In this document: positions 1-5,818 of the stretch, piece after piece | How the letters are laid out: each line of letters opens with the position of its first letter | Position numbering within the stretch: position 1 is the stretch's first letter | DNA from: an uncultured Oscillospiraceae bacterium | GTDB taxonomy: Bacteria; Bacillota; Clostridia; Oscillospirales; Ruminococcaceae | NCBI GenBank assembly: GCA_900555435.1 | Contig: USLH01000142.1 | Coordinates: forward strand, 1-5,848 | Length of the DNA stretch: 5,848 bases | Reading direction: 5' to 3' | Program-made: the position numbers and the translations under genes | Notes under the pieces: generated by a model | What the model was told of the DNA's origin: nothing | Database searches by the model: none | The model's input: the letters and a program-made list of their open reading frames with translations, nothing else

Positions 1-21
1 CCACGCTGTTCTCTCTAAACC

Positions 22-84
22 TTATAAACCTGTTTTATGCACTGCTACCTTGCGCTGACTTTTTACTGTCGGTGCAAGCGGCAT
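22..84 (-). pseudogene. Possible 5' remnant of a serine recombinase gene
   Basis: An ATG at 84, preceded by AGGAG only two bases away, opens a 20-codon frame just 11 bases past the stop of the DUF6061-like gene. It begins MPLAPTVKSQRKVAV. The basic QRKVAV stretch resembles the N-terminus of large serine recombinases of clostridial elements, which typically read RKVAVYARVST. Here the similarity stops at HKTGL and a TAA at 22, so the expected catalytic-serine motif never appears. I read this as a recombinase start cut by a deletion or junction near position 39. The match is short and made from memory; it could be a chance frame. The sequence before 39 is not recognisable as recombinase in any frame. 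Confidence 0.3.
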
Positions 85-415
85 TACTCCTATAATTAGT
101 CTAAAGGTTTGTATTCGGTTACTGCTTTCAAATATGTTTCGGGATCACCATTCAAAATAAGGTCTGCATATTCAAAAGGAGCATTGTAAATCAGATAGTC
201 AAGCTCTGACCGCTGATACATATTGTCGGCAACCTCGTTCTCCACGGCGATGGTATCAACGGCGATCATGCTGCCATCGGTGAATTTCAGTTCTACACAG
301 CAGTTATCGAAGTTATATTCGCAGGATACAAGGCGTTTCATTGGGTTTTACCTCCAAAATTTGATGTTATGGAAGTAATGTAAGCGTGGGTTTTAGTGTG
401 GTATCTTTAAGTTTG
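39..415. mobile_element. AT-rich remnant of an acquired element (approximate limits)
   Basis: Base composition falls clearly in this stretch compared with the GC-rich sequence from about 420 onward. The segment carries a mobile-element-associated gene (DUF6061-like). At one edge lies a recombinase-like frame that breaks off; at the other lies an XRE repressor gene that loses its homology at about 410-422. The limits are inferred from where recognisable coding sequence stops on each side. No terminal inverted repeat or target-site duplication was found, so the element type is unknown and the remnant may continue beyond the left edge of the window. Confidence 0.4.
96..341 (-). CDS. Small DUF6061-like protein, 81 aa
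   Basis: This complete small acidic protein resembles the DUF6061 family, based on its overall pattern: an N-terminal MKRLVSCEYNFDN, a CVELKFTDGSMIAVD beta-rich segment, the NMYQRSELDYLIYN block (about residues 40-53) and the C-terminal DPETYLKAVTEYKPLD. Such proteins have no established function. I recall them from Clostridia, often inside conjugative or mobilizable elements. There is no signal peptide or membrane segment, so it is probably cytoplasmic. The ATG at 341 is supported by GGAGG at 351-355, nine bases upstream. It lies 65 bases after the stop of the truncated XRE gene on the same strand, with no visible terminator between them, and 11 bases before the possible recombinase remnant. 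The gene is AT-richer than the rest of the window, in keeping with acquisition. The family assignment is from memory. Confidence 0.75.
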   Translation of the reverse strand: MKRLVSCEYNFDNCCVELKFTDGSMIAVDTIAVENEVADNMYQRSELDYLIYNAPFEYADLILNGDPETYLKAVTEYKPLD

Positions 416-532
416 GGAAACCCCCTTCTCCCATTTGGACACCGTCTGCCGCACCACATGGATCCGCTCCGCCAATTCTTCCTGAGAAAGCCCCTGTTCC
501 TTCCGGATCGTCCGGATGTTTTCACCCAGCAT
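407..532 (-). pseudogene. Truncated XRE-family HTH repressor (41 aa remaining)
   Basis: The frame from ATG 532 encodes the N-terminal half of an XRE (Cro/C1-type) DNA-binding domain: MLGENIRTIRKEQGLSQEELAERI, then the recognition helix in VVRQTVSKWEKG (about residues 26-37). Family members continue with a sequence like LSVPDxxLL and helices 4-5; here the frame reads VSQT and stops at 407, about 25 residues short of a minimal domain. Neither alternative frame restores the family sequence downstream, so this looks like truncation by a junction near 410-422 and not a simple frameshift. The start is supported by AAGGAAGG about nine bases upstream and by a near-consensus promoter at 564-592. A longer in-frame ATG at 646 is unlikely because it lies upstream of that promoter. 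The fragment probably does not fold into a functional repressor. Confidence 0.75.
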
Positions 533-563
533 TTTCTGTCGCCTTCCTTTCGTTTCCGCTCCC

Positions 564-592
564 ATTATACGAAAAAATTCCCGTTGCCGCAA
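564..592 (-). promoter_or_regulatory. Sigma-A type promoter of the truncated XRE gene
   Basis: On the minus strand a perfect TATAAT (564-569) is separated by exactly 17 bases from TTGCGG (587-592). Transcription would start near 557, about 25 bases before the ATG at 532. With no terminator visible before 96, it could also transcribe the DUF6061-like gene. Confidence 0.7.
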
Positions 593-599
593 GCAACGG
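581..599 (-). promoter_or_regulatory. Inverted repeat over the -35 box; operator candidate
   Basis: CCGTTGC (581-587) and GCAACGG (593-599) form a perfect 7-bp inverted repeat with a 5-base centre. Similarity extends outward to TTCCGTTGC/GCAACGGGAA if one extra G is allowed. It covers the -35 hexamer of the XRE promoter, the usual place for an autoregulatory repressor site. Binding is inferred only; the repressor it would have served is truncated. Confidence 0.4.
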
Positions 600-625
600 A
601 AGAAAACATTCCCCTCTTTCCCCAT

Positions 626-663
626 AAAAAAGCGGCGGAGAAGCAACCCTTCCCGCCGCTTTT
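626..663 (-). terminator. Intrinsic terminator of the LCP-like gene
   Basis: On the minus strand, directly after the stop codon at 665-667, AAAAGCGGCGG pairs with CCGCCGCTTTT (arms 628-638 and 653-663). The stem continues through GAAG/CTTC (640-643 with 649-652) past one bulged A to a five-base loop. The descending arm runs into six T residues. The stability and T-tract make this a convincing rho-independent terminator, separating the LCP-like gene from the XRE promoter. Confidence 0.85.
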
Positions 664-664
664 C

Positions 665-1549
665 CTATTCTTCCGTTTCCGCACCGATCAACAGCCTCAG
701 TTCCCCAACCGCCGTCTCGTCCGGAAAAAACTCCGTCCGCTTTTTGTTCCAGCTCCCCGCCAGCGGAAAAACTTCGACCTTGCGCTCCTCCGATCTGAGG
801 AAATACTCCATCGCCCGCCGCCGTGCGCTGCAGTCGAACCGGGAAAGATCCGTATCCACGTTGTTCCAGAACGCCTCCAGTAGGTAGTCGAGCCGTTTCA
901 CCGTTTCCGCCCCCAGCCGCTGCCGGCAAAGCTCCCCGTAAAGCTCCGCCCGCCAGCTGTCCTTTAAGACCCCCTCCGGCGGAGAAACGGCAATCTCGTA
1001 AAGGAGCTCCCCGTTTAACAGATGCTCCCCCGCCGGAACCGTCACCGTCTCCGTTTCGTACCCCTCCTCAAACCTCCGGACAAGCCCGCCCAACGCATCG
1101 ATCAGATTAACCGTCCCGGGCTTTGCGACCCGCACATACCGGTCCACTGTGCAGAGAAATAGGCTCTCCGCCGCCTTTTTGGCGTTTACGCTGCCGGCAT
1201 AGTCGTAATGCTTCCCGAAGGTCCCTGTTTTCGTTCCCACCGTGACCATCGTTTCCGGCGGGATGGGGATCAGGATGAGCTTCTCCTTTTCCGGATCGAA
1301 CCGCGCCAGCGTGTAGCCGAAAGGCTCCCCGCTCCGCTCCCGGCAGTCGATGAAGAGAACGCTGATCGCCTCCTTCCCCCCAGGCTGATACTGAAACGCC
1401 TCCGTGACGCTTCCGGAGCTTTCCGCCGCCTGTTTCGGCTTCACCGTCGCCGCCAGCACCCCCATCACCAGACAGAGCAGCACCGCTAAGCTCACCGAAA
1501 ACGACACCGAAAAGATCCCGAAGGCGGACCACCCTTCCTTCTTTTTCAC
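665..1549 (-). CDS. Membrane-anchored LytR-CpsA-Psr (LCP)-like protein, 294 aa, degenerate active site
   Basis: LCP enzymes attach wall polymers to peptidoglycan at the outer face of the membrane. This protein starts VKKKEGW, has one membrane segment at about residues 8-36, and then an extracellular LCP-like domain. Family landmarks are ISVLFIDCRE (62-71), RFDPEKEKLILIPIPPET (83-100, in place of SIPRDT), YAGSVNAKKAAESL (117-130), LIDALGGL (149-156), and a C-terminal NVDTDLSRFD...VFPLAGSW...FFPDE segment. Asp68 and Arg70 of the first motif remain. The Asp of the DT motif is Tyr79, the Arg of IPRD is Pro98, and the R-x-R segment is absent, so transferase activity is doubtful. I chose GTG 1549 because GGGGGAG lies five bases upstream; starting at ATG 1732 would overlap the divergent gene and its promoter. 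It is monocistronic, with a terminator right after the stop. Family call fairly sure; biological role unknown. Confidence 0.72.
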   Translation of the reverse strand: MKKKEGWSAFGIFSVSFSVSLAVLLCLVMGVLAATVKPKQAAESSGSVTEAFQYQPGGKEAISVLFIDCRERSGEPFGYTLARFDPEKEKLILIPIPPETMVTVGTKTGTFGKHYDYAGSVNAKKAAESLFLCTVDRYVRVAKPGTVNLIDALGGLVRRFEEGYETETVTVPAGEHLLNGELLYEIAVSPPEGVLKDSWRAELYGELCRQRLGAETVKRLDYLLEAFWNNVDTDLSRFDCSARRRAMEYFLRSEERKVEVFPLAGSWNKKRTEFFPDETAVGELRLLIGAETEE

Positions 1550-1554
1550 ACCCG

Positions 1555-1575
1555 CTCCCCCTTTTTCAGGGGAAG
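1555..1575 (-). promoter_or_regulatory. Hairpin that would cover the ribosome binding site of the LCP-like gene
   Basis: In the minus-strand leader, CTTCCCC (1569-1575) can pair with GGGGGAG (1555-1561) across a seven-base loop: seven pairs including one G-U. The second arm is the Shine-Dalgarno sequence of the GTG start at 1549, so the fold would hide it. Just upstream, an unused AAGGAGG is followed by CTCC, which can form a second small hairpin. This suggests controlled or weak translation; it is a prediction from sequence only. Confidence 0.35.
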
Positions 1576-1628
1576 TATGGGAGAAACCTCCTTTTTTATG
1601 CAGCTTCCCGTTTTGAAAAATCGGACTC

Positions 1629-1657
1629 TTGTGATTTTGCTCCGGTTGTGGTATGCT
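1629..1657 (+). promoter_or_regulatory. Extended -10 promoter of the alpha-xylosidase gene
   Basis: TTGTGA (1629-1634) lies 17 bases before TATGCT (1652-1657), which is preceded by TG at 1649-1650 with one base between, an extended -10 element. Transcription would start near 1664, giving a leader of about 40 bases before the ATG at 1704. Because the -10 box covers the ATG at 1654, that longer start is unlikely. Confidence 0.55.
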
Positions 1658-1673
1658 GAAAGAAATCGTTTCA
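1657..1673 (+). promoter_or_regulatory. Palindrome at the transcription start; operator candidate
   Basis: TGAAA (1657-1661) and TTTCA (1669-1673) are perfect inverted arms with seven bases between them. They begin at the last base of the -10 box and span the predicted start site, where a bound repressor would block transcription. The arm sequence recalls CcpA cre-type sites, but the central CG is misplaced, so I call it only a possible operator for an unidentified regulator. Confidence 0.35.
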
Positions 1674-1703
1674 CCCCTTCTCCTGAGAAAAAGGAGCATT
1701 TTT

Positions 1704-4019
1704 ATGAGACCATCCGATGGATACTGGTGCACCCGCCGGGGCTACAACGTCCACTACGCCGCCCAGATGTGCGAGATCGATGCCACCGACGACTCGATCA
1801 CCGTTTATGCCGCCTGCCACGCCATCCGCAGCCGGGGCGATACCTTAGGCGGCCCCATGCTCACCATCCGCTTCACCTCCCCCCTTGAAAACTGCGTCAA
1901 GGTCACCATCGATCATTACGAAGGTGCCCTTCATCCCGGCCCCTTCTTTGAGCTCAGTGAAGATTCCGGTTTCCGCCCCACCGTCCAAAAACGCCCCGAC
2001 GGCTGCTGGGAGCTCCTTTTCGGAAAGACCAGCGTGCGCATCGGCGCCGAAGGCGAAAGCTGGAACATCTCCTACTGGTACGACGGGATCCTCCTGACCA
2101 GATCCGAGGGCCGCACCGCCTCTTACATCACCCTCGACCCCTTCCGGCAGCATCAGACTGTCGAAGAAACGGAAAGCCGCCCCTTCTACGACCGCTCCGA
2201 CCGCAGCTGCGGCAGCTATATCCGGGAGATGCTCAACGTCTCCGTCGGCGAATACCTTTACGGCTTCGGAGAAAAATTCACCCCCTTCGTGAAAAACGGC
2301 CAATCCATCGAAGTCTGGAACAGCGACGGCGGCACCTGCTCCGACCAGTCTTATAAGTGCATTCCCTTCTACGTTTCCTCCCGGAACTACGGCGTTTTCG
2401 TGAACCATCCGGAAAAGGTGGAATTTGAAGCGGCAAGCGAGGTAGTCTCCAAGGTCTCCTTTGCCGTGCAGGGCGAGCGCCTCGAATACTTCCTCTTCGG
2501 CGGGGGCAGCATCGCCGACGTCCTGACTGCCTACACCGACCTGACCGGGAAGCCCGCCCTTCCCCCAGCTTACACCTTCGGCCTGTGGCTCTCCACCTCC
2601 TTCACCACCAGCTACGACGAAAAGACCGTCAACTCCTTCATCGACGGAATGGAGCAGCGCCGGATCCCTCTGGAGGTCTTCCATTTCGACTGTTTCTGGA
2701 TGAAAGAATTCGAGTGGTGCAGCTTCCAGTGGGACAGCCGGATGTTCCCGGATCCCCAAGGGATCCTTTCCCGCTTAAAAGCCAAGGGGCTTAAGATCTG
2801 CGTCTGGATCAATCCCTACATCGGCCAGAAAGCCCCGGTTTTCAAAGAGTGCATGGAAAAGGGCTACTTCATCAAAAACCCCGATGGCTCCGTCTTCCAG
2901 ACCGATGCATGGCAGCCGGGACTGGCGATCCTCGACTTCACAAACCCTGCCGCCCGGAACTGGTTTGCCGACAAGATCCGTAAACTTGTTTCCTTAGGCG
3001 TGGACGCCATCAAAACCGACTTCGGCGAGCGGATCCCCACGGAAGTGACCTACTTTGACGGCTCCGACCCCTACCGGATGCACAACTATTACACCTATCT
3101 CTATAACAAAACGGTCTTTGAAGCGCTCCAGAGCTGCAAGGGCGAGAAAAATGCCTGCCTCTTCGCCCGATCCGCCACCGCAGGCGGACAGAAATTTCCC
3201 GTCCACTGGGGCGGCGACTGCATCTCCAGCTATGAATCCATGTGGGAGACCCTCCGGGGCGGGCTTTCCCTGTGCCTGTCCGGATTTGGCTTTTTCTCCC
3301 ACGACATTTCCGGCTTCGAGGCCACCGGCACCCCGGATCTTTACAAGCGCTGGACGGCCTTCGGGCTTTTATCCACCCACTCCCGTTACCACGGAAACTC
3401 CTCCTATCGGGTGCCATGGAACTTCGACGAGGAAAGCTGCGACGTCTCCCGGCATTTCGCCAACCTGAAAGGCCGACTGATGCCCTACCTCTTCGCCAAC
3501 GCCGTTAAGACCCATGAGACCGGCGTCCCCATGATGCGGGCCATGGTGGTGGATTACGGAAACGACCGGAACACCCTGACCATCGACACCCAGTACCTAT
3601 TAGGCGACTCCCTGCTGGTCGCTCCCATCTTCAACCCGGAGAGCATCGGCCGTTTCTATCTCCCGGCCGGCGGCACCTGGACGGATATCCAGACCGGCGA
3701 AAACCTCCCCGGCGGCAGCTGGTACGAGCGGAAGTACGACTATTTCGGCCTTCCCCTTTACGCCAGACCCAACTCCATCCTCGCCTACGGGAACTTCGAG
3801 CGCTCCGCCGACTACGACTACGCCGACGGCATGAAGCTCGTCCTCTACGGCATGGAGGAGGGAAACGAAGCCTCCTGCAAGTTCTATTCTCCCGACGGCG
3901 CCCTGGCGGCAGACGTGACCGCCCGCCGGGAAAAGGATGCCATTTACCTTTCCGTCACCGGCACGGACAAACCCTTCACCGCTGAAAGCGCCCAAGGGTT
4001 TCCCATCGTCCTTCTCTGA
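1704..4019 (+). CDS. yicI: GH31 alpha-xylosidase, YicI type, 771 aa
   Basis: This glycoside hydrolase family 31 enzyme should remove alpha-linked xylose from the non-reducing ends of oligosaccharides such as isoprimeverose, from xyloglucan breakdown. No signal peptide is visible, so it acts in the cytoplasm on imported sugars. Layout: N-terminal beta-sandwich (about 1-285), catalytic barrel (about 290-610), then C-terminal beta-sandwich domains. The nucleophile is Asp439 in KTDFGERIP and the acid/base Asp505 in HWGGDC. Residues tied to xyloside specificity in E. coli YicI (F277, C307, F308, W345, K414) map to F300, C330, F331, W368 and K437, all kept. By my recall of YicI, it has about 21 extra residues near 130-170 and ends about 24 residues earlier. 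The start at 1704 is supported by AAGGAG at 1691-1696, seven bases away. It stands alone, without the sugar transporter that often accompanies yicI. Confidence 0.95.
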   Translation: MRPSDGYWCTRRGYNVHYAAQMCEIDATDDSITVYAACHAIRSRGDTLGGPMLTIRFTSPLENCVKVTIDHYEGALHPGPFFELSEDSGFRPTVQKRPDGCWELLFGKTSVRIGAEGESWNISYWYDGILLTRSEGRTASYITLDPFRQHQTVEETESRPFYDRSDRSCGSYIREMLNVSVGEYLYGFGEKFTPFVKNGQSIEVWNSDGGTCSDQSYKCIPFYVSSRNYGVFVNHPEKVEFEAASEVVSKVSFAVQGERLEYFLFGGGSIADVLTAYTDLTGKPALPPAYTFGLWLSTSFTTSYDEKTVNSFIDGMEQRRIPLEVFHFDCFWMKEFEWCSFQWDSRMFPDPQGILSRLKAKGLKICVWINPYIGQKAPVFKECMEKGYFIKNPDGSVFQTDAWQPGLAILDFTNPAARNWFADKIRKLVSLGVDAIKTDFGERIPTEVTYFDGSDPYRMHNYYTYLYNKTVFEALQSCKGEKNACLFARSATAGGQKFPVHWGGDCISSYESMWETLRGGLSLCLSGFGFFSHDISGFEATGTPDLYKRWTAFGLLSTHSRYHGNSSYRVPWNFDEESCDVSRHFANLKGRLMPYLFANAVKTHETGVPMMRAMVVDYGNDRNTLTIDTQYLLGDSLLVAPIFNPESIGRFYLPAGGTWTDIQTGENLPGGSWYERKYDYFGLPLYARPNSILAYGNFERSADYDYADGMKLVLYGMEEGNEASCKFYSPDGALAADVTARREKDAIYLSVTGTDKPFTAESAQGFPIVLL

Positions 4020-4027
4020 AAAAACAC

Positions 4028-4066
4028 AAAAACGAGCGCTGCGAATTTCCCGCAGCGCTCGTTTTT
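4028..4066. terminator. Bidirectional intrinsic terminator between convergent genes
   Basis: ACGAGCGCTGCG (4032-4043) and CGCAGCGCTCGT (4051-4062) form a perfect 12-bp stem with a seven-base loop. It is flanked by A5 (4028-4032) and T5 (4062-4066), which extend the pairing. The T-tract on each strand lets it serve both the alpha-xylosidase gene (stop at 4019) and the peptidase gene (stop at 4077). It fills nearly the whole 57-base gap. Confidence 0.92.
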
Positions 4067-4076
4067 CGTTTGCTCA

Positions 4077-5762
4077 TCAGATGGCGTTTTCTTTGAGCCA
4101 CTTGGAGACCGGCTCCACGATCTTTGCGATAGATCCGTCGTCCAGCGGCGAGAGGAGCCCCGACTCCCGGATCAGATCCACAAACGTCCGGGTGCCGCCC
4201 AGACCCACGAATTTCAGGTACTTCTTCCACGCAGCATTCCAGTCCTTCACCGACTCCATCCAGAACTGCAGCGCCATGCTCTGCGCCAGGCAGTAATCCA
4301 CATAGTAGAAGGGGTACTGGTAAATATGAAGCTGCCGCTGCCAGCCGGCGCCCCGGCTGTAGAAGGGCAGATCCTCAAAATCCAGATACGGCCGGTACTG
4401 CCGCTCCAGTTTGAGCCAGGTCTCGTTCCGCTCCTCCGGCGTCATCTCCGGATGGGTGTACATCAGCTCCTGGAAATGATCCACCATGGAGCCGTAAGGG
4501 ATGAAGATCAGCGCGTCCTCCGCATGGGAGACCTCGTACTTCTCCGTCTGCTCCTTGAAGAACAGCCGGTGCCACGGGGCGGTGAAGAACTCCATGGACA
4601 TGGAGTGGGTTTCGCATCCTTCCATGGTAGGCGACCGCAGATCTAAGATCGGGATCGTCCGGGCCGCCACATAATCAGCGAAAGCGTATCCCGCCTCATG
4701 GGTCAGCACATCCACATCCCCTGCCGTCCCGTTGAAGTTCGAAAAGATGAAGGGCACCTTGTAAGCCGGCAGGGAAGTGCAGTACCCGCCGGGAGCCTTT
4801 CCGGGCTTTGCAAGCACGTCAAAGAGCTCGTTGCCGAATAAGAGCTTTGCAAACTCCGCCGTTTCCGGGGACATTTCGGTGTACATCTTCTCCCCGGCCG
4901 CCAGAAGCTCCTCCGGCGTGCCCTGAGGGGTGGCGTTCCCGTCGGGATAGAAGAAGTTGTCGTCGTAAAACTTCATATCCGCAATGCCGATGCGTTTTGC
5001 CTGCGCCTTTTTGATCTCAGCGACCACCGGCACCATGCTCTCCACTACCTGCCGGCGGAACCGCGCCACATCGGCAGGGCCGTAGCAGTTCCGGTTCAAC
5101 CGGATATACCCCAGCTCCAGATAGTTCTCGTACCCCAGCTTCTTCGCCTGAGCCGTGCGGTTTTTCACCAGCTTATCGTAGATCTCGTCGAACTGCTCCC
5201 GATTCGCATCAAAAAAGCTGCCTTCCGCCTCGTAAGCCGCTTTCCGGACGGCCCGGTCGGCAGACTGCTTGTAGGGGGCCAGCTGCGCCACCGTCAGAAC
5301 CTTCCCGTCAAAATCGATCTTGGCGGAAGCGTAGAGCTTCTGATACTGGGACGTCAAAGCATTTTCTTCCTGCAGCAGGGGCACCAGCTCCGGCGCAAAC
5401 CCCTTCATGGAAAGCTCCGCATTGGTAAAAAGCAGCGTCCCCCACTTTTTCTCCAGCTCCCTCCGGAAGGGAGAAGCGCAGAGCGCCTTGGAAAATTCCT
5501 GGGACTTCTCCGTCAGGAGAGGGGTCAGCTCATCGTTATACTCCTGCTCCGCCGCATAAAATTCGTCCGTCGTATCGATGGTGCTGCGGATATAGCAGAG
5601 GTTCATCATGGTCTGGACTTCCGTGCTGATGGCTTCCGACTCCATAAAGATTTTTTCCGCTTCCTCTGCGGAAGAAGCGCAGGTAAGCCGCTCCGTCAAC
5701 CGGGAGATCTGATCCAGAACGGCCTTTTCCACCCGGCGATAGGGCATTTCTGAAAATTTCAT
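4077..5762 (-). CDS. M3-family oligoendopeptidase, 561 aa, with altered zinc motif (HEAGY)
   Basis: M3 oligoendopeptidases are cytoplasmic zinc enzymes that cut short peptides. This one has the length and signatures of the PepF-related group that includes Pz-peptidases: an alpha-helical N-terminal part (about 1-210), then the M3 catalytic domain with FSNFNGTAGDVDVLTHEAGY (340-359), the third zinc ligand Glu384 in EGCETHSMSMEF, and the substrate-binding segment GAGWQRQLHIYQYPFYYVDY (471-490). No signal peptide is seen. The zinc motif should be HExxH, but residue 359 is Tyr (codon TAC at 4686-4688), not His. His355 and Glu356 remain, so zinc binding should be weakened or lost and the enzyme may be inactive. 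No frameshift or stop accompanies it. The ATG at 5762 has an ideal AAGGAGG six bases upstream (5769-5775). The gene is monocistronic, with its own promoter and a shared terminator. Confidence 0.95.
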   Translation of the reverse strand: MKFSEMPYRRVEKAVLDQISRLTERLTCASSAEEAEKIFMESEAISTEVQTMMNLCYIRSTIDTTDEFYAAEQEYNDELTPLLTEKSQEFSKALCASPFRRELEKKWGTLLFTNAELSMKGFAPELVPLLQEENALTSQYQKLYASAKIDFDGKVLTVAQLAPYKQSADRAVRKAAYEAEGSFFDANREQFDEIYDKLVKNRTAQAKKLGYENYLELGYIRLNRNCYGPADVARFRRQVVESMVPVVAEIKKAQAKRIGIADMKFYDDNFFYPDGNATPQGTPEELLAAGEKMYTEMSPETAEFAKLLFGNELFDVLAKPGKAPGGYCTSLPAYKVPFIFSNFNGTAGDVDVLTHEAGYAFADYVAARTIPILDLRSPTMEGCETHSMSMEFFTAPWHRLFFKEQTEKYEVSHAEDALIFIPYGSMVDHFQELMYTHPEMTPEERNETWLKLERQYRPYLDFEDLPFYSRGAGWQRQLHIYQYPFYYVDYCLAQSMALQFWMESVKDWNAAWKKYLKFVGLGGTRTFVDLIRESGLLSPLDDGSIAKIVEPVSKWLKENAI

Positions 5763-5789
5763 ACCGATCCTCCTTTTCTCTTTGCCTTT

Positions 5790-5818
5790 ATTGTACCATA
5801 ATTTTTTCTACTCTGCAA
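5790..5818 (-). promoter_or_regulatory. Promoter of the M3 oligoendopeptidase gene
   Basis: On the minus strand TACAAT (5790-5795) is preceded by TG and one base, an extended -10, and lies 17 bases after TTGCAG (5813-5818). The predicted start near 5783 leaves a leader of about 20 bases that is mostly ribosome binding site. The -35 box is weak, but the extended -10 compensates. Confidence 0.65.

Noticed and set aside
16..31. Direct repeat TAAACCT (16-22 and 25-31) as a target-site duplication
   Set aside because: The copies are only two bases apart and do not flank the AT-rich segment; a chance repeat is likely.
49..78. 11-pair hairpin (CTTGCGCTGAC/GTCGGTGCAAG, loop of 8) considered as a terminator
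   Set aside because: It pairs fully only as plus-strand RNA, where no gene precedes it, and no T-tract follows on either strand; two mismatches arise in minus-strand RNA.
386..929. Open frames on both strands (plus 386-883 and 516-887, minus 522-929) overlapping the repressor and the LCP-like gene
   Set aside because: They have no family-like sequence, are biased in composition (Pro/Arg/Phe- or Gly-rich), lack good ribosome binding sites, and run across a clear terminator and promoter.
1657..1673. CcpA cre site
   Set aside because: The arms resemble a cre site, but the spacing and position of the central CG do not fit the consensus, so it is listed only as a general operator candidate.
1653..1703. 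Longer start for the alpha-xylosidase at the upstream in-frame ATG
   Set aside because: That ATG lies within the predicted -10 box, lacks a ribosome binding site, and the family N-terminus (like MKISDGNW in E. coli) matches the ATG at 1704.
1550..1732. Longer start (ATG 1732) for the LCP-like protein
   Set aside because: It would add 61 unrelated residues and overlap the divergent gene and its promoter; the GTG at 1549 has a Shine-Dalgarno sequence and gives the expected short cytoplasmic tail before the membrane segment.
1845..2759. 304-codon open frame on the minus strand inside the alpha-xylosidase gene
   Set aside because: It is the antisense shadow of a strongly conserved gene: Gly/Ala/Val-rich with no recognisable domain.
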